A stretch of 64,000 nucleotides of DNA, from assembly GCA_024274785.1 (NCBI GenBank), contig JAJSAM010000063.1:52272-116271 (forward strand). The letters are read 5' to 3'. This DNA comes from Planctomycetota bacterium. Lineage in GTDB: Bacteria; Planctomycetota; JAJSAM01. Positions 29,305-37,860 of this stretch are shown piece after piece; the first letter of the stretch is position 1; every line of letters begins with the position of its first letter. The notes under the pieces are model-generated. The model was not told the DNA's origin, did no database searches, and saw only the letters and a list, made by a program, of their open reading frames with translations. A program made the position numbers and the translations under genes.

Positions 29305-30612
29305 TCAGAACTCGTGGCTGGCGCGCCTCTTCTTCCACCAGTCTCTCCAGGCCTGGCGGTCGTTGCCGAGGTCCACGCCGGTGAGTTTATTCAGAGCCAT
29401 CAGCAGGTCCGCGCCGAGCTTGCCGATCGTCTCGTCCTTCGTCGCGTAAAGGGAGTTGATCAGGGCGTCCACCGAAGCCGTTGCCCGGATGTTCCCGAGC
29501 GCGCGGATCTTCGCCTTCGCCATCGCGATGGCCTCCTGCTTCGACCGCTGGCTCCACCAGTTCTTCGAGAGCGCCTCGACCGCGCGGGGGTCTCCGATCT
29601 CACCCAGGGCGGCGACGATCCGGAGGGAGACCGCCAGCTCCTTCTCGTTCTTCTTCAGCGCCGCGAGGAGAGCCGGGACGACGTTCCTGCGCTTGATGAT
29701 CCCGAGCGACTCGGCGGCGACGGCCCGGACCAGGACCGACTTGTCGCGCAAGCCCTGCTTCGCGATCGCGGCGGAGACGAGGTCGTGCGGCGTTTCGGCG
29801 ATTTTCCGGATCAGATCCGCCTTCTGCTCCACGTCGAGCTTGCGGAACCCCTTATCGAACGCCTTGACGAGGGCCTTCACCTCCTCCTCGTCGAGTTTCG
29901 CCAGTTCCGCCGGCTCGCCGTTGATGGTCTCATAGCGGATCGAGTACTCGACCCGGTTCTGGTCGGTCTCGACCGCGAGGACCGTCGGCAGGGAGTAGCC
30001 GCTCACCTCGCGAAAAGCGCGATAGGAGATCTGCGCCACATGATCGCCCCGGTATTCGGCGGCGCGACCAGCCACGACCAGGAGCCGGTCCTTCAGCTCC
30101 ATGCGGTACGTGTACTTCACCTGGTACTTCCGCAATTCCACATCGAAGAGCGCGAGCGGCCCGTTCTCGAAGGTGGCCACGATCCACCCGTAGTCCCCGA
30201 TGTTCCCGGCCACGGTCGTGAAGTTGGCCTCTTCCTCGATCCTCTTCTCACCGGCGTCGGCGAACAGCGAGAACCAGAGTTCCCCGGTCAGGTCGCGCCA
30301 CATCCCGCCGAGAGTATCCTTCAGCGGCTTGCGCATGGATTCAAGCGTATCCTCGAAGTCGAAGTTCTCCTCCCTCGGCGACCGAAAGCCGTAGCCGAAA
30401 TTCGCGAGTTCCTTGTAATTGGCGAGGTTTCGGTCGCGGGAGCTGCGGAGGATGAACTCGGCGGTGAAGGATCGGAGCCCATTCGCGGTGTGGTCGAGGT
30501 GTTTCGCCCGGGCCGCGGCGAGGAAGGCGTCCGGTTCCGGTTCTTCGGCGGAGGCCATCGGAAGGAAGAAGGCCATTCCGAGCACGAGCGGAAAGACGCG
30601 GGCGCAGCGCAT
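29305..30612 (-). CDS. exported HEAT-repeat protein
   Basis: The 435-residue protein has a signal peptide (MRCARVFPLVLGMAFFLPMASA). The middle beta-rich region (residues 40-250) resembles an outer-membrane lipoprotein-sorting type fold. Residues 280-420 are HEAT repeats (VLVRAVAAESLGII, AALGEIGDPRAVEAL, IRALGNIRATASVDAL), ending with NDRQAWRDWWKKRR. That Trp tail is frequent in exported HEAT proteins of Planctomycetes-like bacteria (family experience, not a search). Its role is unknown, probably a scaffold in the periplasm. The start is followed closely upstream by the 94-bp inverted-repeat element. Confidence 0.78.
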   Translation of the reverse strand: MRCARVFPLVLGMAFFLPMASAEEPEPDAFLAAARAKHLDHTANGLRSFTAEFILRSSRDRNLANYKELANFGYGFRSPREENFDFEDTLESMRKPLKDTLGGMWRDLTGELWFSLFADAGEKRIEEEANFTTVAGNIGDYGWIVATFENGPLALFDVELRKYQVKYTYRMELKDRLLVVAGRAAEYRGDHVAQISYRAFREVSGYSLPTVLAVETDQNRVEYSIRYETINGEPAELAKLDEEEVKALVKAFDKGFRKLDVEQKADLIRKIAETPHDLVSAAIAKQGLRDKSVLVRAVAAESLGIIKRRNVVPALLAALKKNEKELAVSLRIVAALGEIGDPRAVEALSKNWWSQRSKQEAIAMAKAKIRALGNIRATASVDALINSLYATKDETIGKLGADLLMALNKLTGVDLGNDRQAWRDWWKKRRASHEF

Positions 30613-30625
30613 GATGTCTCCCGAC

Positions 30626-30719
30626 GGGTCAGGTCTGACATTTGTCCGGATCCGGACGAATTCACGAAGACATGCCGTGAAGAAAACGTCTGACTGCAGA
30701 CAAATGTCAGACCTGACCC
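30626..30719. repeat. 94-bp inverted-repeat element (REP/MITE-like)
   Basis: Two perfect 21-bp arms, 30626-30646 (GGGTCAGGTCTGACATTTG and on) and 30699-30719 (its exact reverse complement), flank 52 bases. That core holds a TCCGGATCCGGA palindrome. The element fills the gap between two same-strand genes. It has no coding capacity and resembles REP/BIME pairs or a MITE; a part copy lies at 14263. Confidence 0.7.
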
Positions 30720-30730
30720 CCGGTATCATA

Positions 30731-31597
30731 TCACACGGCGGCGCGGCGGCGGCGGATGACGCCCGCCAGGCTGAGCAGGGCGAAGACGGCCAGCCCCGGG
30801 CCGACGGCTCCAGGGAGCGGGGCGATGTGGGTGAAGCCGACCTGAAGTTCATCGTTGCCGCACGAAGGCCGCCAGAAGATGTCGGTTTCCGCGTCCAGTC
30901 CCACCGGTCCGAAGGCCGTGAGCGGCACAGAGAGTTCGATGATCGAGTGCTGGGTGCCGTAGGAGTTTCGCGAGAAGTAGTAGTCCGCCAGACCGACGAG
31001 AGTACCACCGGAGAGCTGTTGGGTCTCGACTCCGGGAGCGATGGGGTCCAGGCGCCAGAGTGCGTCCTGCCACACCGAGCCCGCAAGCTGGGTGATGGAA
31101 TAGTCCACGCTGATTGTGTAGCCGTGGGAGTTGAGTTCATAGGTGGTTCCGGGCGCCCCCTCCTCGATGAAGCTGCCGTCGTCACCGCCGCCGTAGAGCC
31201 CTCCGCCCACTTCAATGCCGAAGATGCCGCTGGTGGTCTCGATCCGAATGTCGCCGGGGGCGAAGAGTCTCGGGCCGTTGTCCGGACGCTGACCGGAGAC
31301 GATGGCCAGGTACAGCTTTCCACCAGCGGTCGCCGCGGCGAGGAACTCCGCATCGTAGTTCTGGCCGCCGTAGTTCGGACCGACGTAGTAGCTGTTGCTG
31401 TTGTCGTTCGTGTCCTCGGACATCCAATCGAGCAAGTCGATTCCGGAATAGCCGGCGTACGCGGAGATGTTGCTCGCGTTTCCGTCAGCCACGACGATTC
31501 CCCAGTCCGTGAGATCCCCATCCACCGTGATGGGTCCGCCGAAGGCCAACGCGCTGAAAGAGATGAGCAGCGCGATCGTAAGTCCTGCCGTTTTCAA
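30731..31597 (-). CDS. exported protein with PEP-CTERM-like sorting signal
   Basis: The 288-residue product starts with a signal peptide (MKTAGLTIALLISFSALAFG) and a TVDGDLTDWGIVV motif like carbohydrate-binding DOMON/CBM9-type domains. It ends with IAPLPGAVGPGLAVFALLSL followed by Arg residues. That PLPGAV - hydrophobic helix - RRRR tail matches VPLP/PEP-CTERM sorting signals processed by an exosortase in planctomycetes and others. The protein is thus probably released to the outer surface or matrix. No exosortase gene is in the window. Confidence 0.8.
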   Translation of the reverse strand: MKTAGLTIALLISFSALAFGGPITVDGDLTDWGIVVADGNASNISAYAGYSGIDLLDWMSEDTNDNSNSYYVGPNYGGQNYDAEFLAAATAGGKLYLAIVSGQRPDNGPRLFAPGDIRIETTSGIFGIEVGGGLYGGGDDGSFIEEGAPGTTYELNSHGYTISVDYSITQLAGSVWQDALWRLDPIAPGVETQQLSGGTLVGLADYYFSRNSYGTQHSIIELSVPLTAFGPVGLDAETDIFWRPSCGNDELQVGFTHIAPLPGAVGPGLAVFALLSLAGVIRRRRAAV

Positions 31598-31810
31598 GCT
31601 TCACCCCCGAAACCAAGCCCGCCAGGAGTCGAACGATCTTCTCCACGGCGAAATCAAGGCCCGCTTGCAGGTAAATGGGCTATTCGGGGCTTTACTTTTT
31701 GCGATTCCGGAAATCCCGGTCCGCCATCCACATGCCTGAGACCAGGCAACCGGGGGGGAACATCCTCGCCGGACTCCGGGATTCCGGTGACCCGACCTCC
31801 TTCCGCATCC

Positions 31811-33928
31811 CTACCGCTCCTCCAGGAAGTCCTTTCCGTAACGCGCCCAGATCTCCTGCGCGATGGCCAGCGGCTTCATCATCGGGACCGTGTAGCTCGG
31901 GTAGCCGCGGCGACCGAGGTCCACCCGGGAGCGCCAGACATGCTTGCTGTACCCGCGCGGGGAGACGATGACCGGCTTCACGAACTCGTGGCGCAGATCG
32001 GCCAGGCGCTCGGTCACGTACTCGGTGAGATACGGCACCTGAAAGTAGACCGCGGCCACGATCATGTCCGTCTCCGGATCGTCGTTGAGGATCCGAAGCG
32101 ACTCGAGCAGGCGTTCGTCATCGCAATCGCCGAAGAGATCCACCGGGTTGGCGGAGACGCTTCGCGCGACCTTCTCCTCCTCCGCGGCGGAATACGTCTT
32201 GATCTTCCCGCCAAGGAGTTTCGCCAGGCGCCTTCTCGTCTCCACCGCGAAGCTGGCCAGGACGAGTCCCTCCTCCGTCACCTGGTCGGCGAGGAGGATC
32301 GCCGCCCCGCCACCGACGCCCACCACCGCCACGCGATTGCCCGTCGACCGCGGCTGGCTGGTCAGGATCGAGACGATGTTGATCAGGATCTTCGGATCCT
32401 CGGTGAACTCCTCGATGAGGTAGAGCCCAGCCTGCTCGCAGCACGCCTTGAACGCTTCGAAGCTGCCGGCGAGGGACGCGGTGTGGGACATGGTCGCCGC
32501 GGCCCCGCCCCCCACGCCGCCCTTGATGACGATGACCGGCTTGTCACGGCTGACGCGCTTTCCCACCTCGAGGAACTGCAGGCCGTTCGTCAGGCCTTCG
32601 AGGTAGGCGACGATGATCCTGATCCGCGGATCCTCGCCCATCTGCGAGAGGATCTCCGAAATCTCCACGCCGCTGGCATTGCCGCAGGAAACCCAGCGAC
32701 CGACGGAGAGGCGGTCGGCGGCCAGCATCTCGATGAGTTCCAGGCCGATGCCGCCGCTCTGGCTGATGACGCCGAGGCCGCTCGGCTCGCGGACCGACTC
32801 GGTTCTCTGCTCGGGAATGAACATGGTGTTCAGGCCGGAGAAGTTGTCGATGACGCCGAGACCGTTCGGGCCGATGTAGACCGTGTCGTGCTTCCTGCTC
32901 GTCTCCATCAGGCGATCCTCGAGATCACCGCGCCCGACCTCACGAAAGCCGTCGCTGACGATGATCGCGCCCTTCCCGCCCCGCTCGCAGAACTGCTCGA
33001 AGAGTTCGGTGGTGGCCTGCGCGCCGGTGGCGAAGACGCCGATGTCCGGTTTCTCCGGGATCGCGTCGAGGGACGGGTAGCACTTCCGGCCGAGGAGCTT
33101 CTCGTGCCGCGGGTTGATCGGGAAGACCCGCTTGATCCGGCTCGAGTTCTTGAGGATGATCCCCCCCACGGTGCCGGTCCGCGACGCACCGAAGACCGTG
33201 ACCGACTGCGGGTTGAAGATTGCTTTCAGGCTCTCCATGCGCGCCGGGGAGAGGTCGGTCAGCCGGGGGATCTCGACCGGATCGCCTCGGATCACGCGCG
33301 CATCGACCAGCGCGAAGCCCTCCTCGTAGACGATGACCGGGTTCAGATCGAGTTCGTGGATCTCCGGCCGCTCGACCATGAACCGCGAGACCTTCATGGC
33401 GAGATCGATCACCGCGGCGCGGTCGAGGGGCGGACCGCGAAAGCCGTCGAGGATCCGGCCGGCCAGCGTGCGGGAGAGCATTCGCTCGACATCCTCGCGA
33501 GTCAGCACGCCCACGCCGGGGGCCACGTCCTTCCACAACTCGACGAACCGTCCGCCGTGCCCGATCATCGTCACCGGCCCGAAGCAGGGATCCTGCGTAG
33601 CGCCGATCAGCAACTCGAATCCGGGTTCGACCATGCGCTGGACGAGCACCCCGTCGAGTTCCTCCGCCCCGGCCCGGCGGGCGTTGTCGATCAACAGGTC
33701 CCAGCCGGCCAGCAGGGCGGCCTGATCCCCAAGATCGAGCAGGACGACGCCGACGTCGCTCTTGTGGATGATCTTCCCGGTGACCGCCTTGATGACAAGC
33801 GGATACCCGAGCTCCCCCGCGGCGGCGACCGCCTCTTCCTTCGTCGAAACCACCCGCCCGAGGATCGGAATCCCGTGGGCTTCGAGCAGCTTGCGACTCT
33901 GTTCAAATCCGACCTGGACCGTATCCAT
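31811..33928 (-). CDS. acyl-CoA synthetase (ADP/NDP-forming), fused subunits
   Basis: The 705-residue enzyme converts an acyl-CoA plus ADP and phosphate to acid, ATP and CoA, or the reverse. Domain order is ATP-grasp first (residues 10-225, with PLVIKAVTGKIIHKSDVGV), then CoA-binding (NPQSVTVFGASRTGTVGG), then the succinyl-CoA-ligase-like part with the phospho-His loop TMSHTASLAG and VVGVGGGAAILLAD. This beta-then-alpha order is the reverse of the E. coli Pat/Acs-like proteins but common in acetate-CoA ligase relatives. The ATG at 33928 has GAGG ahead of it. It is a single gene; the acyl substrate cannot be told. Confidence 0.88.
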   Translation of the reverse strand: MDTVQVGFEQSRKLLEAHGIPILGRVVSTKEEAVAAAGELGYPLVIKAVTGKIIHKSDVGVVLLDLGDQAALLAGWDLLIDNARRAGAEELDGVLVQRMVEPGFELLIGATQDPCFGPVTMIGHGGRFVELWKDVAPGVGVLTREDVERMLSRTLAGRILDGFRGPPLDRAAVIDLAMKVSRFMVERPEIHELDLNPVIVYEEGFALVDARVIRGDPVEIPRLTDLSPARMESLKAIFNPQSVTVFGASRTGTVGGIILKNSSRIKRVFPINPRHEKLLGRKCYPSLDAIPEKPDIGVFATGAQATTELFEQFCERGGKGAIIVSDGFREVGRGDLEDRLMETSRKHDTVYIGPNGLGVIDNFSGLNTMFIPEQRTESVREPSGLGVISQSGGIGLELIEMLAADRLSVGRWVSCGNASGVEISEILSQMGEDPRIRIIVAYLEGLTNGLQFLEVGKRVSRDKPVIVIKGGVGGGAAATMSHTASLAGSFEAFKACCEQAGLYLIEEFTEDPKILINIVSILTSQPRSTGNRVAVVGVGGGAAILLADQVTEEGLVLASFAVETRRRLAKLLGGKIKTYSAAEEEKVARSVSANPVDLFGDCDDERLLESLRILNDDPETDMIVAAVYFQVPYLTEYVTERLADLRHEFVKPVIVSPRGYSKHVWRSRVDLGRRGYPSYTVPMMKPLAIAQEIWARYGKDFLEER

Positions 33929-34014
33929 GACCTCGCCCCTCCCGTAATGAGCTCCCATCCCGGCGCCATCCTACTGCTCCGGCGGTGATACCGTGAATCG
34001 CGGCGGCGCGTGAG

Positions 34015-34587
34015 ATGGCCGCGGCCTGGATCGATCGAGGCCCGAATCTGCAACCAGGAGCTTCACCAACCGCGTCGCGAACCGCAGGACTTGCCTGCGC
34101 CTTGCGGGACCACCTTCGCGCGGGGGCACGACTGAGCCGGATCCCCGGACTCGCCGGCTGTGAAGCAAATCCGGATCACGTTCCGAGCTACATCGCCGGC
34201 CGGATCCACGGCACCCTGCATGATCTGAGAAAAGCGGGACGTCTCGAGCCTGAGGAGATGCGCATGCTGGATCTCGAAGCCCGCGTGCTGCTCGAAGTCT
34301 GCGGCGGGTGTGAACGGATCCGGACGACGGCGCTGCCGGCAAGCCTCACCTGGATCACGCGTATGGCCATCGGCCTGTCGCTCCTGGCGATGCCCTGGTT
34401 TCTCTGCGCGGAGCTGGGCTGGGTGGTGATCCCCGCGGCCGGCGCCACCACTCTGCTCCTTCTGGTGGCGGAGCTCGTGGCCAACGCCCTCGAACACCCC
34501 TTCGGCATCGAGTACGACCAGCTCGACCCGAGCGTCATCTCCAGCGTCATCGATCGGAACACCACGGAGATCCTCGGAGTCAGCTGA
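34015..34587 (+). CDS. bestrophin-like channel, N-terminally truncated
   Basis: The 190-residue product matches the C-terminal two thirds of the bacterial bestrophin/RFP-TM family. A helix HVPSYIAGRIHGTLHDLRKAG, LLEVCGGCERIRTTALPAS, two hydrophobic helices (IGLSLLAMPWFLCAELGWVV) and the ending EHPFGIEYDQLDPSVISSVIDRNTTEIL are seen. Family members have about 290 residues, and the first transmembrane pair is missing. The first 45 codons (RGPNLQPGASPTASRT) look non-homologous, so the gene is probably a truncated pseudogene or starts further in. Its 3' end overlaps the HD gene by 8 bases. Confidence 0.6.
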   Translation: MAAAWIDRGPNLQPGASPTASRTAGLACALRDHLRAGARLSRIPGLAGCEANPDHVPSYIAGRIHGTLHDLRKAGRLEPEEMRMLDLEARVLLEVCGGCERIRTTALPASLTWITRMAIGLSLLAMPWFLCAELGWVVIPAAGATTLLLLVAELVANALEHPFGIEYDQLDPSVISSVIDRNTTEILGVS

Positions 34588-35203
34588 TCAATGCCCGCAG
34601 GTTCGCCCTCGCCCGCTCCTCGAGCCGCTCCCGGAAACGCGACGTGGCGTAGATCGACTCGCGGGTGAGGAGCGCCCCGAGAAACTCCCGGCGGCTCGCG
34701 GCGAAGTCCTCGTCGGAGACGCCCCGGACCTCCTCGCGGACCCGGCGGCTCGTGGCGAGGAATTCCTCTCTCGGATCGGCGAGCCCGGCGAGGTCCACGT
34801 CGACCACAAATTGCGCATCGGGATCATCGGGGCGATCCCGATGGGTCGTGGCGAGGATCAGGTCGGCGATGCGGCGTGCGACGGCGGCATCGACTCCGGC
34901 GGCGGCGAGGGTCCGGGAGGCGAGGATGGCGCTCTGCTCCTCGTTGTCGTCCGCGCCGGCGTCGGAGACGGCATCGTGAAAGAACAGCGCCGCCTCCACC
35001 TCGTCCGGCCGCTTTGCGAGGTGCCTGGCCCGGTCGAATTCGGACAGGCAGCGGATGATGTGATCCAGGTTGTGATAACTCCGATGCGGCTCCGAGTAGC
35101 GCCTCACCAGTTCATCGAAACCCGGGACCTCTCCCCCCGCGCCGAGACGGCGAAGCAGCGCGGAGTATCTCAGGCGAAGCAGCTCGACCGGTTCGGAACC
35201 CAT
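34580..35203 (-). CDS. HD-domain metal-dependent phosphohydrolase
   Basis: The 207-residue protein contains the HD hallmarks YHNLDHIIRCLSEFD, LFFHDAVSD and a late VVDVDLAGLA, as in the COG4339 group of predicted HD hydrolases (about 200 residues). The metal site would be His/His-Asp/Asp. The substrate is unknown, perhaps a nucleotide. The ATG at 35203 opens MGSEPVELLRLRY. It converges with the bestrophin-like gene. Confidence 0.8.
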   Translation of the reverse strand: MGSEPVELLRLRYSALLRRLGAGGEVPGFDELVRRYSEPHRSYHNLDHIIRCLSEFDRARHLAKRPDEVEAALFFHDAVSDAGADDNEEQSAILASRTLAAAGVDAAVARRIADLILATTHRDRPDDPDAQFVVDVDLAGLADPREEFLATSRRVREEVRGVSDEDFAASRREFLGALLTRESIYATSRFRERLEERARANLRALIS

Positions 35204-35224
35204 AGCGGGAGAATACCACGCGCG

Positions 35225-35317
35225 TCAGCAGACGAGCAGGAGCAGACTGAGGGCCAGCAGCCCCCAGAACAGGGCCGACAGGATGACGATGCGAGGCAGT
35301 TCCTGAGCGAGCTTCAT
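35225..35317 (-). CDS. possible 30-residue single-span membrane peptide
   Basis: An ATG at 35317 opens 30 codons: a short polar start (MKLAQELPR) and one continuous hydrophobic segment rich in Leu ending in LLLLVC. It lies in the 222-base gap upstream of the HD gene. There is no clear ribosome binding site, and it matches no family I know. Confidence 0.3.
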   Translation of the reverse strand: MKLAQELPRIVILSALFWGLLALSLLLLVC

Positions 35318-35425
35318 GCCGCGAGGGTACCGCCTGCGGATGAACACAGCCTGAACCCCCGCATTCTCTTTGCACTGCGGCGGTGTGCTGCGACGCCCGG
35401 AGGCATCCCGGAAGGTCGTTGGCGG

Positions 35426-36568
35426 TCAGACCCGTTCAAATGGTTGGAACAGCTTCAGGTACTCCCCCTGCGCCTTGCGGTCGGTCATCGAAGCGATGTA
35501 GTCGCAGATGGCGCGCGGGAGCCCATCCTCCGCGCCGCGCTCCTGCACGTCCGGCGGCAGGGACCGCGGGTTCAGCTCGTACTCCTTGAAAAGCCGGGTC
35601 AGGAACCGCTTGGCTTTCTCCTGCATCCGCGCCACGCGGTAGTGACTGTAGAAGGAGTCGAAGAGGAAGCGATGCAGTGCCTCCTGGTATGCCTGCCCCT
35701 CCTCCGAAAAGGAGACCAGCGGAGCCGCGGCGGCCCGGACCTCGGTAACCGAAGCAATGCCGGAGGACTCGGTCTGCCGCGAGGTGTGGGTGAGGACATC
35801 CGTCACCGCCCAGTTGATGAGCCAGATGATGGCATTGTTGCTCCTGATCCTGCCACCGATGCCGGGATGGCGGGCTTCGACCTCGCTGAAGGCCCGGTCG
35901 ACAATCGGCACCTCCCGCACCTGCTCCGGAGAGAGGATACCGGCGGTCAGACCGTCGTCGAGGTCGTGATTGTTGTAGGCGATGCGATCTGCGAGGTCCG
36001 CGACGCGCGCCTCGAGGAGGGGATACTCCTGCGGACGGAAACCTTCCGGTACATCGACACCGGAGTGTTTCAGCATCGATTCCCGGACCTCGTAGGTGAG
36101 GTTCAGTCCCGGGAAGTCCGGATAGCGGCTCTCGAGCAGACTCACCACGCGATAACCGTGCGTGTTGTGCTCGAAGCCGCCATCCGCGCCCATCAGTTCA
36201 TTCAGAGCGTCCTCGCCGGAATGGCCGAAGGGGCCGTGGCCGAGATCGTGCGCCAGGGCCAGGCACTCCGTCAGATCCTCGTTGAGCCCGAGCGCCCGGG
36301 CCATGGAACGTGCGATCTGCACGACTTCCATCGTGTGCGTCAGGCGCGTCCGATAGTAGTCCCCCTCGCTGTTCACGAAGACCTGCGTCTTGTACTGCAG
36401 GCGACGAAACGCCGTGGAGTGAACGATCCGGTCACGGTCCCGCTGGTAGCACGGACGGTAGGGGTGCTCCGCACCGGGGTACTCCCTCCCCCTCGTCAAG
36501 CAGCTCTTCATCGCGAAAGGACGCAGCTCGCGCTCCTCCCGGTTCTCGAGTTCCTCTCTGCCGATCAC
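35426..36568 (-). CDS. dgt: deoxyguanosinetriphosphate triphosphohydrolase-like protein
   Basis: The 380-residue protein hydrolyses dNTPs to deoxynucleoside and triphosphate. It has RDRDRIVHSTAFRRLQYKTQVF, the HD motif LTHTMEVVQ with AHDLGHGPFGHSGE (residues about 100-115), HNTHGYRVVSLLE and the second Asp in LADRIAYNNHDLDDG. The length fits the bacterial dGTPase type 2 group. I chose the GTG at 36568, preceded by GGAGGGAGATC; an alternative longer ATG start (36670) adds a Cys-rich non-homologous stretch. It converges with nothing and is a single gene. Confidence 0.92.
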   Translation of the reverse strand: MIGREELENREERELRPFAMKSCLTRGREYPGAEHPYRPCYQRDRDRIVHSTAFRRLQYKTQVFVNSEGDYYRTRLTHTMEVVQIARSMARALGLNEDLTECLALAHDLGHGPFGHSGEDALNELMGADGGFEHNTHGYRVVSLLESRYPDFPGLNLTYEVRESMLKHSGVDVPEGFRPQEYPLLEARVADLADRIAYNNHDLDDGLTAGILSPEQVREVPIVDRAFSEVEARHPGIGGRIRSNNAIIWLINWAVTDVLTHTSRQTESSGIASVTEVRAAAAPLVSFSEEGQAYQEALHRFLFDSFYSHYRVARMQEKAKRFLTRLFKEYELNPRSLPPDVQERGAEDGLPRAICDYIASMTDRKAQGEYLKLFQPFERV

Positions 36569-36769
36569 AAGGATCTCCCTCCGCCCGGATTGTAAAGCAG
36601 CTTTGACAACGTAAACCGCCGCAAGGTGATTCGATGGATCAAGAGCGAGCCGCTGACAACAGCAAGCCATTATCCCAAAGTCACTTACGATAACCTCATC
36701 ACTATGGCACCCTTCTTGCGAAATGTTCTATCCCAAGACGAGCTCTTTTTATCTCAGACGCATCAAACA

Positions 36770-36824
36770 AGGGCCAGGCACGCTATTCCCCTCTTTCCAT
36801 CTTTCCCCAAAGCTCCCTGGCCCT
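36770..36824 (+). repeat. long-loop hairpin, AGGGCCAGG arms
   Basis: AGGGCCAGG (36770) and CCTGGCCCT (36816) form 9-bp arms around 37 bases, followed by CTCTTTTTG. The left arm continues CACGCTATTCC, a composition seen in dispersed REP-like repeats. It may act as a terminator or be a small dead element. Confidence 0.4.
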
Positions 36825-36879
36825 CTCTTTTTGCCCTCCGCGCCGGGCGCCTCGCCGTGACCGTCCTTCAGATCGTGCG

Positions 36880-36898
36880 CCCGCATGAGAAATGCGGG
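36880..36898. repeat. CCCGCAT-GAGAA-ATGCGGG hairpin
   Basis: A perfect 7-bp stem with a GAGAA loop lies 14 bases before the pseudokinase GTG. TGAGAAATGCGGG recurs at 39120-39132, inside the repeat element after the lipoprotein gene. Confidence 0.5.
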
Positions 36899-36911
36899 TT
36901 AGGATGGAACC

Positions 36912-37784
36912 GTGACCACTTCCAGGAACAGCATACCCGGATACGAGATACTCTCGGATGTCGGAGCGAGCGCCTGGGGCGAGTCCTTCAAGGCGCGGCA
37001 GGTCAGCCTCGACCGCATGGTACGCCTGACGCTGCTTCCGCCGAAAGACCAGGCCCCCCACATCCACGAACTCGCCCGCCGGAACGTCCGACTCACGCAC
37101 CCGCACCTGATCTCCGGCATCGACATGGGCGAATGCGCACGCGGCACCTACCTGGTGACGGAGTGGATCGAAGGTCCCTCCATCGGAGAGATCGTACGCC
37201 GCGGCGGCGCGATTGCGGAGGAGCGGTCACTCGAAATCGCCCTGGCCGCGGCGCAGGCCCTCGACCATGCCGACCGGGGCGGCCTTGAACACGGGAATGT
37301 GACTCCCGAATCGCTGATCGTCGCGAAAGGCGGAAACCCCAAACTGCGGGGATTCGGCTCGGACCGGAAGTCCACTCTGTCCGACGACGACTGGCGGTCC
37401 CCGGAAAGGAAGCGCGGGGAGCCCGTGGAGATCCGCTCCGACATCTACTCCCTCGGGGCCGTCCTCTACTACATGCTCGCCGGTGTTCACCCGTTCGAGG
37501 ATGCCGCTCCTCCCGCCGTCATCGACGGGGTGGTGGTGGAAGAACCGGTCCCCCTTCGGGAAGTCGCCCGCCGAATCCACCCGAATGTCGAAGCTCTCGT
37601 CATGCGCATGATGGCCCCTGCGCCTGACGACCGCTTCACTTCGGCCGCCTCGCTGGTCGAAGAGTTGGAGGGGGTCCGGTCGAAACTGAGCGAGAAAGTG
37701 GACCTCCGCAGGCCGAAATCGGCCGGGCCCGGCACCCGGCGTGCGCGGCCCGGCCGGTCGCGACGGACTCGGCGACGACGCTGA
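36912..37784 (+). CDS. Ser/Thr pseudokinase
   Basis: The 290-residue product keeps the protein kinase fold, with YEILSDVGASAWGESFKARQ for the Gly loop, YLVTEWIEGPS, SDIYSLGAVLYYMLAGVHPFED and APDDRFTSAASLVEEL. All three catalytic positions are lost: the beta3 Lys is replaced (MVRLTLLP, Thr40), HRD reads HGN (EHGNVTPES), and DFG reads GFG. It cannot be an ordinary kinase and may bind or regulate. The C-terminus is a highly basic tail (RRTRRRR) with no membrane segment. It starts with GTG and precedes a lipoprotein gene by 76 bases. Confidence 0.82.
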   Translation: MTTSRNSIPGYEILSDVGASAWGESFKARQVSLDRMVRLTLLPPKDQAPHIHELARRNVRLTHPHLISGIDMGECARGTYLVTEWIEGPSIGEIVRRGGAIAEERSLEIALAAAQALDHADRGGLEHGNVTPESLIVAKGGNPKLRGFGSDRKSTLSDDDWRSPERKRGEPVEIRSDIYSLGAVLYYMLAGVHPFEDAAPPAVIDGVVVEEPVPLREVARRIHPNVEALVMRMMAPAPDDRFTSAASLVEELEGVRSKLSEKVDLRRPKSAGPGTRRARPGRSRRTRRRR

Positions 37785-37860
37785 ACCCGAGAATCGACTA
37801 TTCGCCACGACCATGAACGGTACAATTCCCGCTCACTGGCGACTTTGGAGTGGAGACATC

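Larger units (their letters stand above)
36569..36911. other. intergenic region with two hairpin repeats
   Basis: About 343 bases between the divergent dgt and pseudokinase genes. The part 36640-36760 is AT-richer and may hold promoters. Two inverted repeats, listed separately, occupy 36770-36824 and 36880-36898. No ORF is convincing. Confidence 0.4.
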
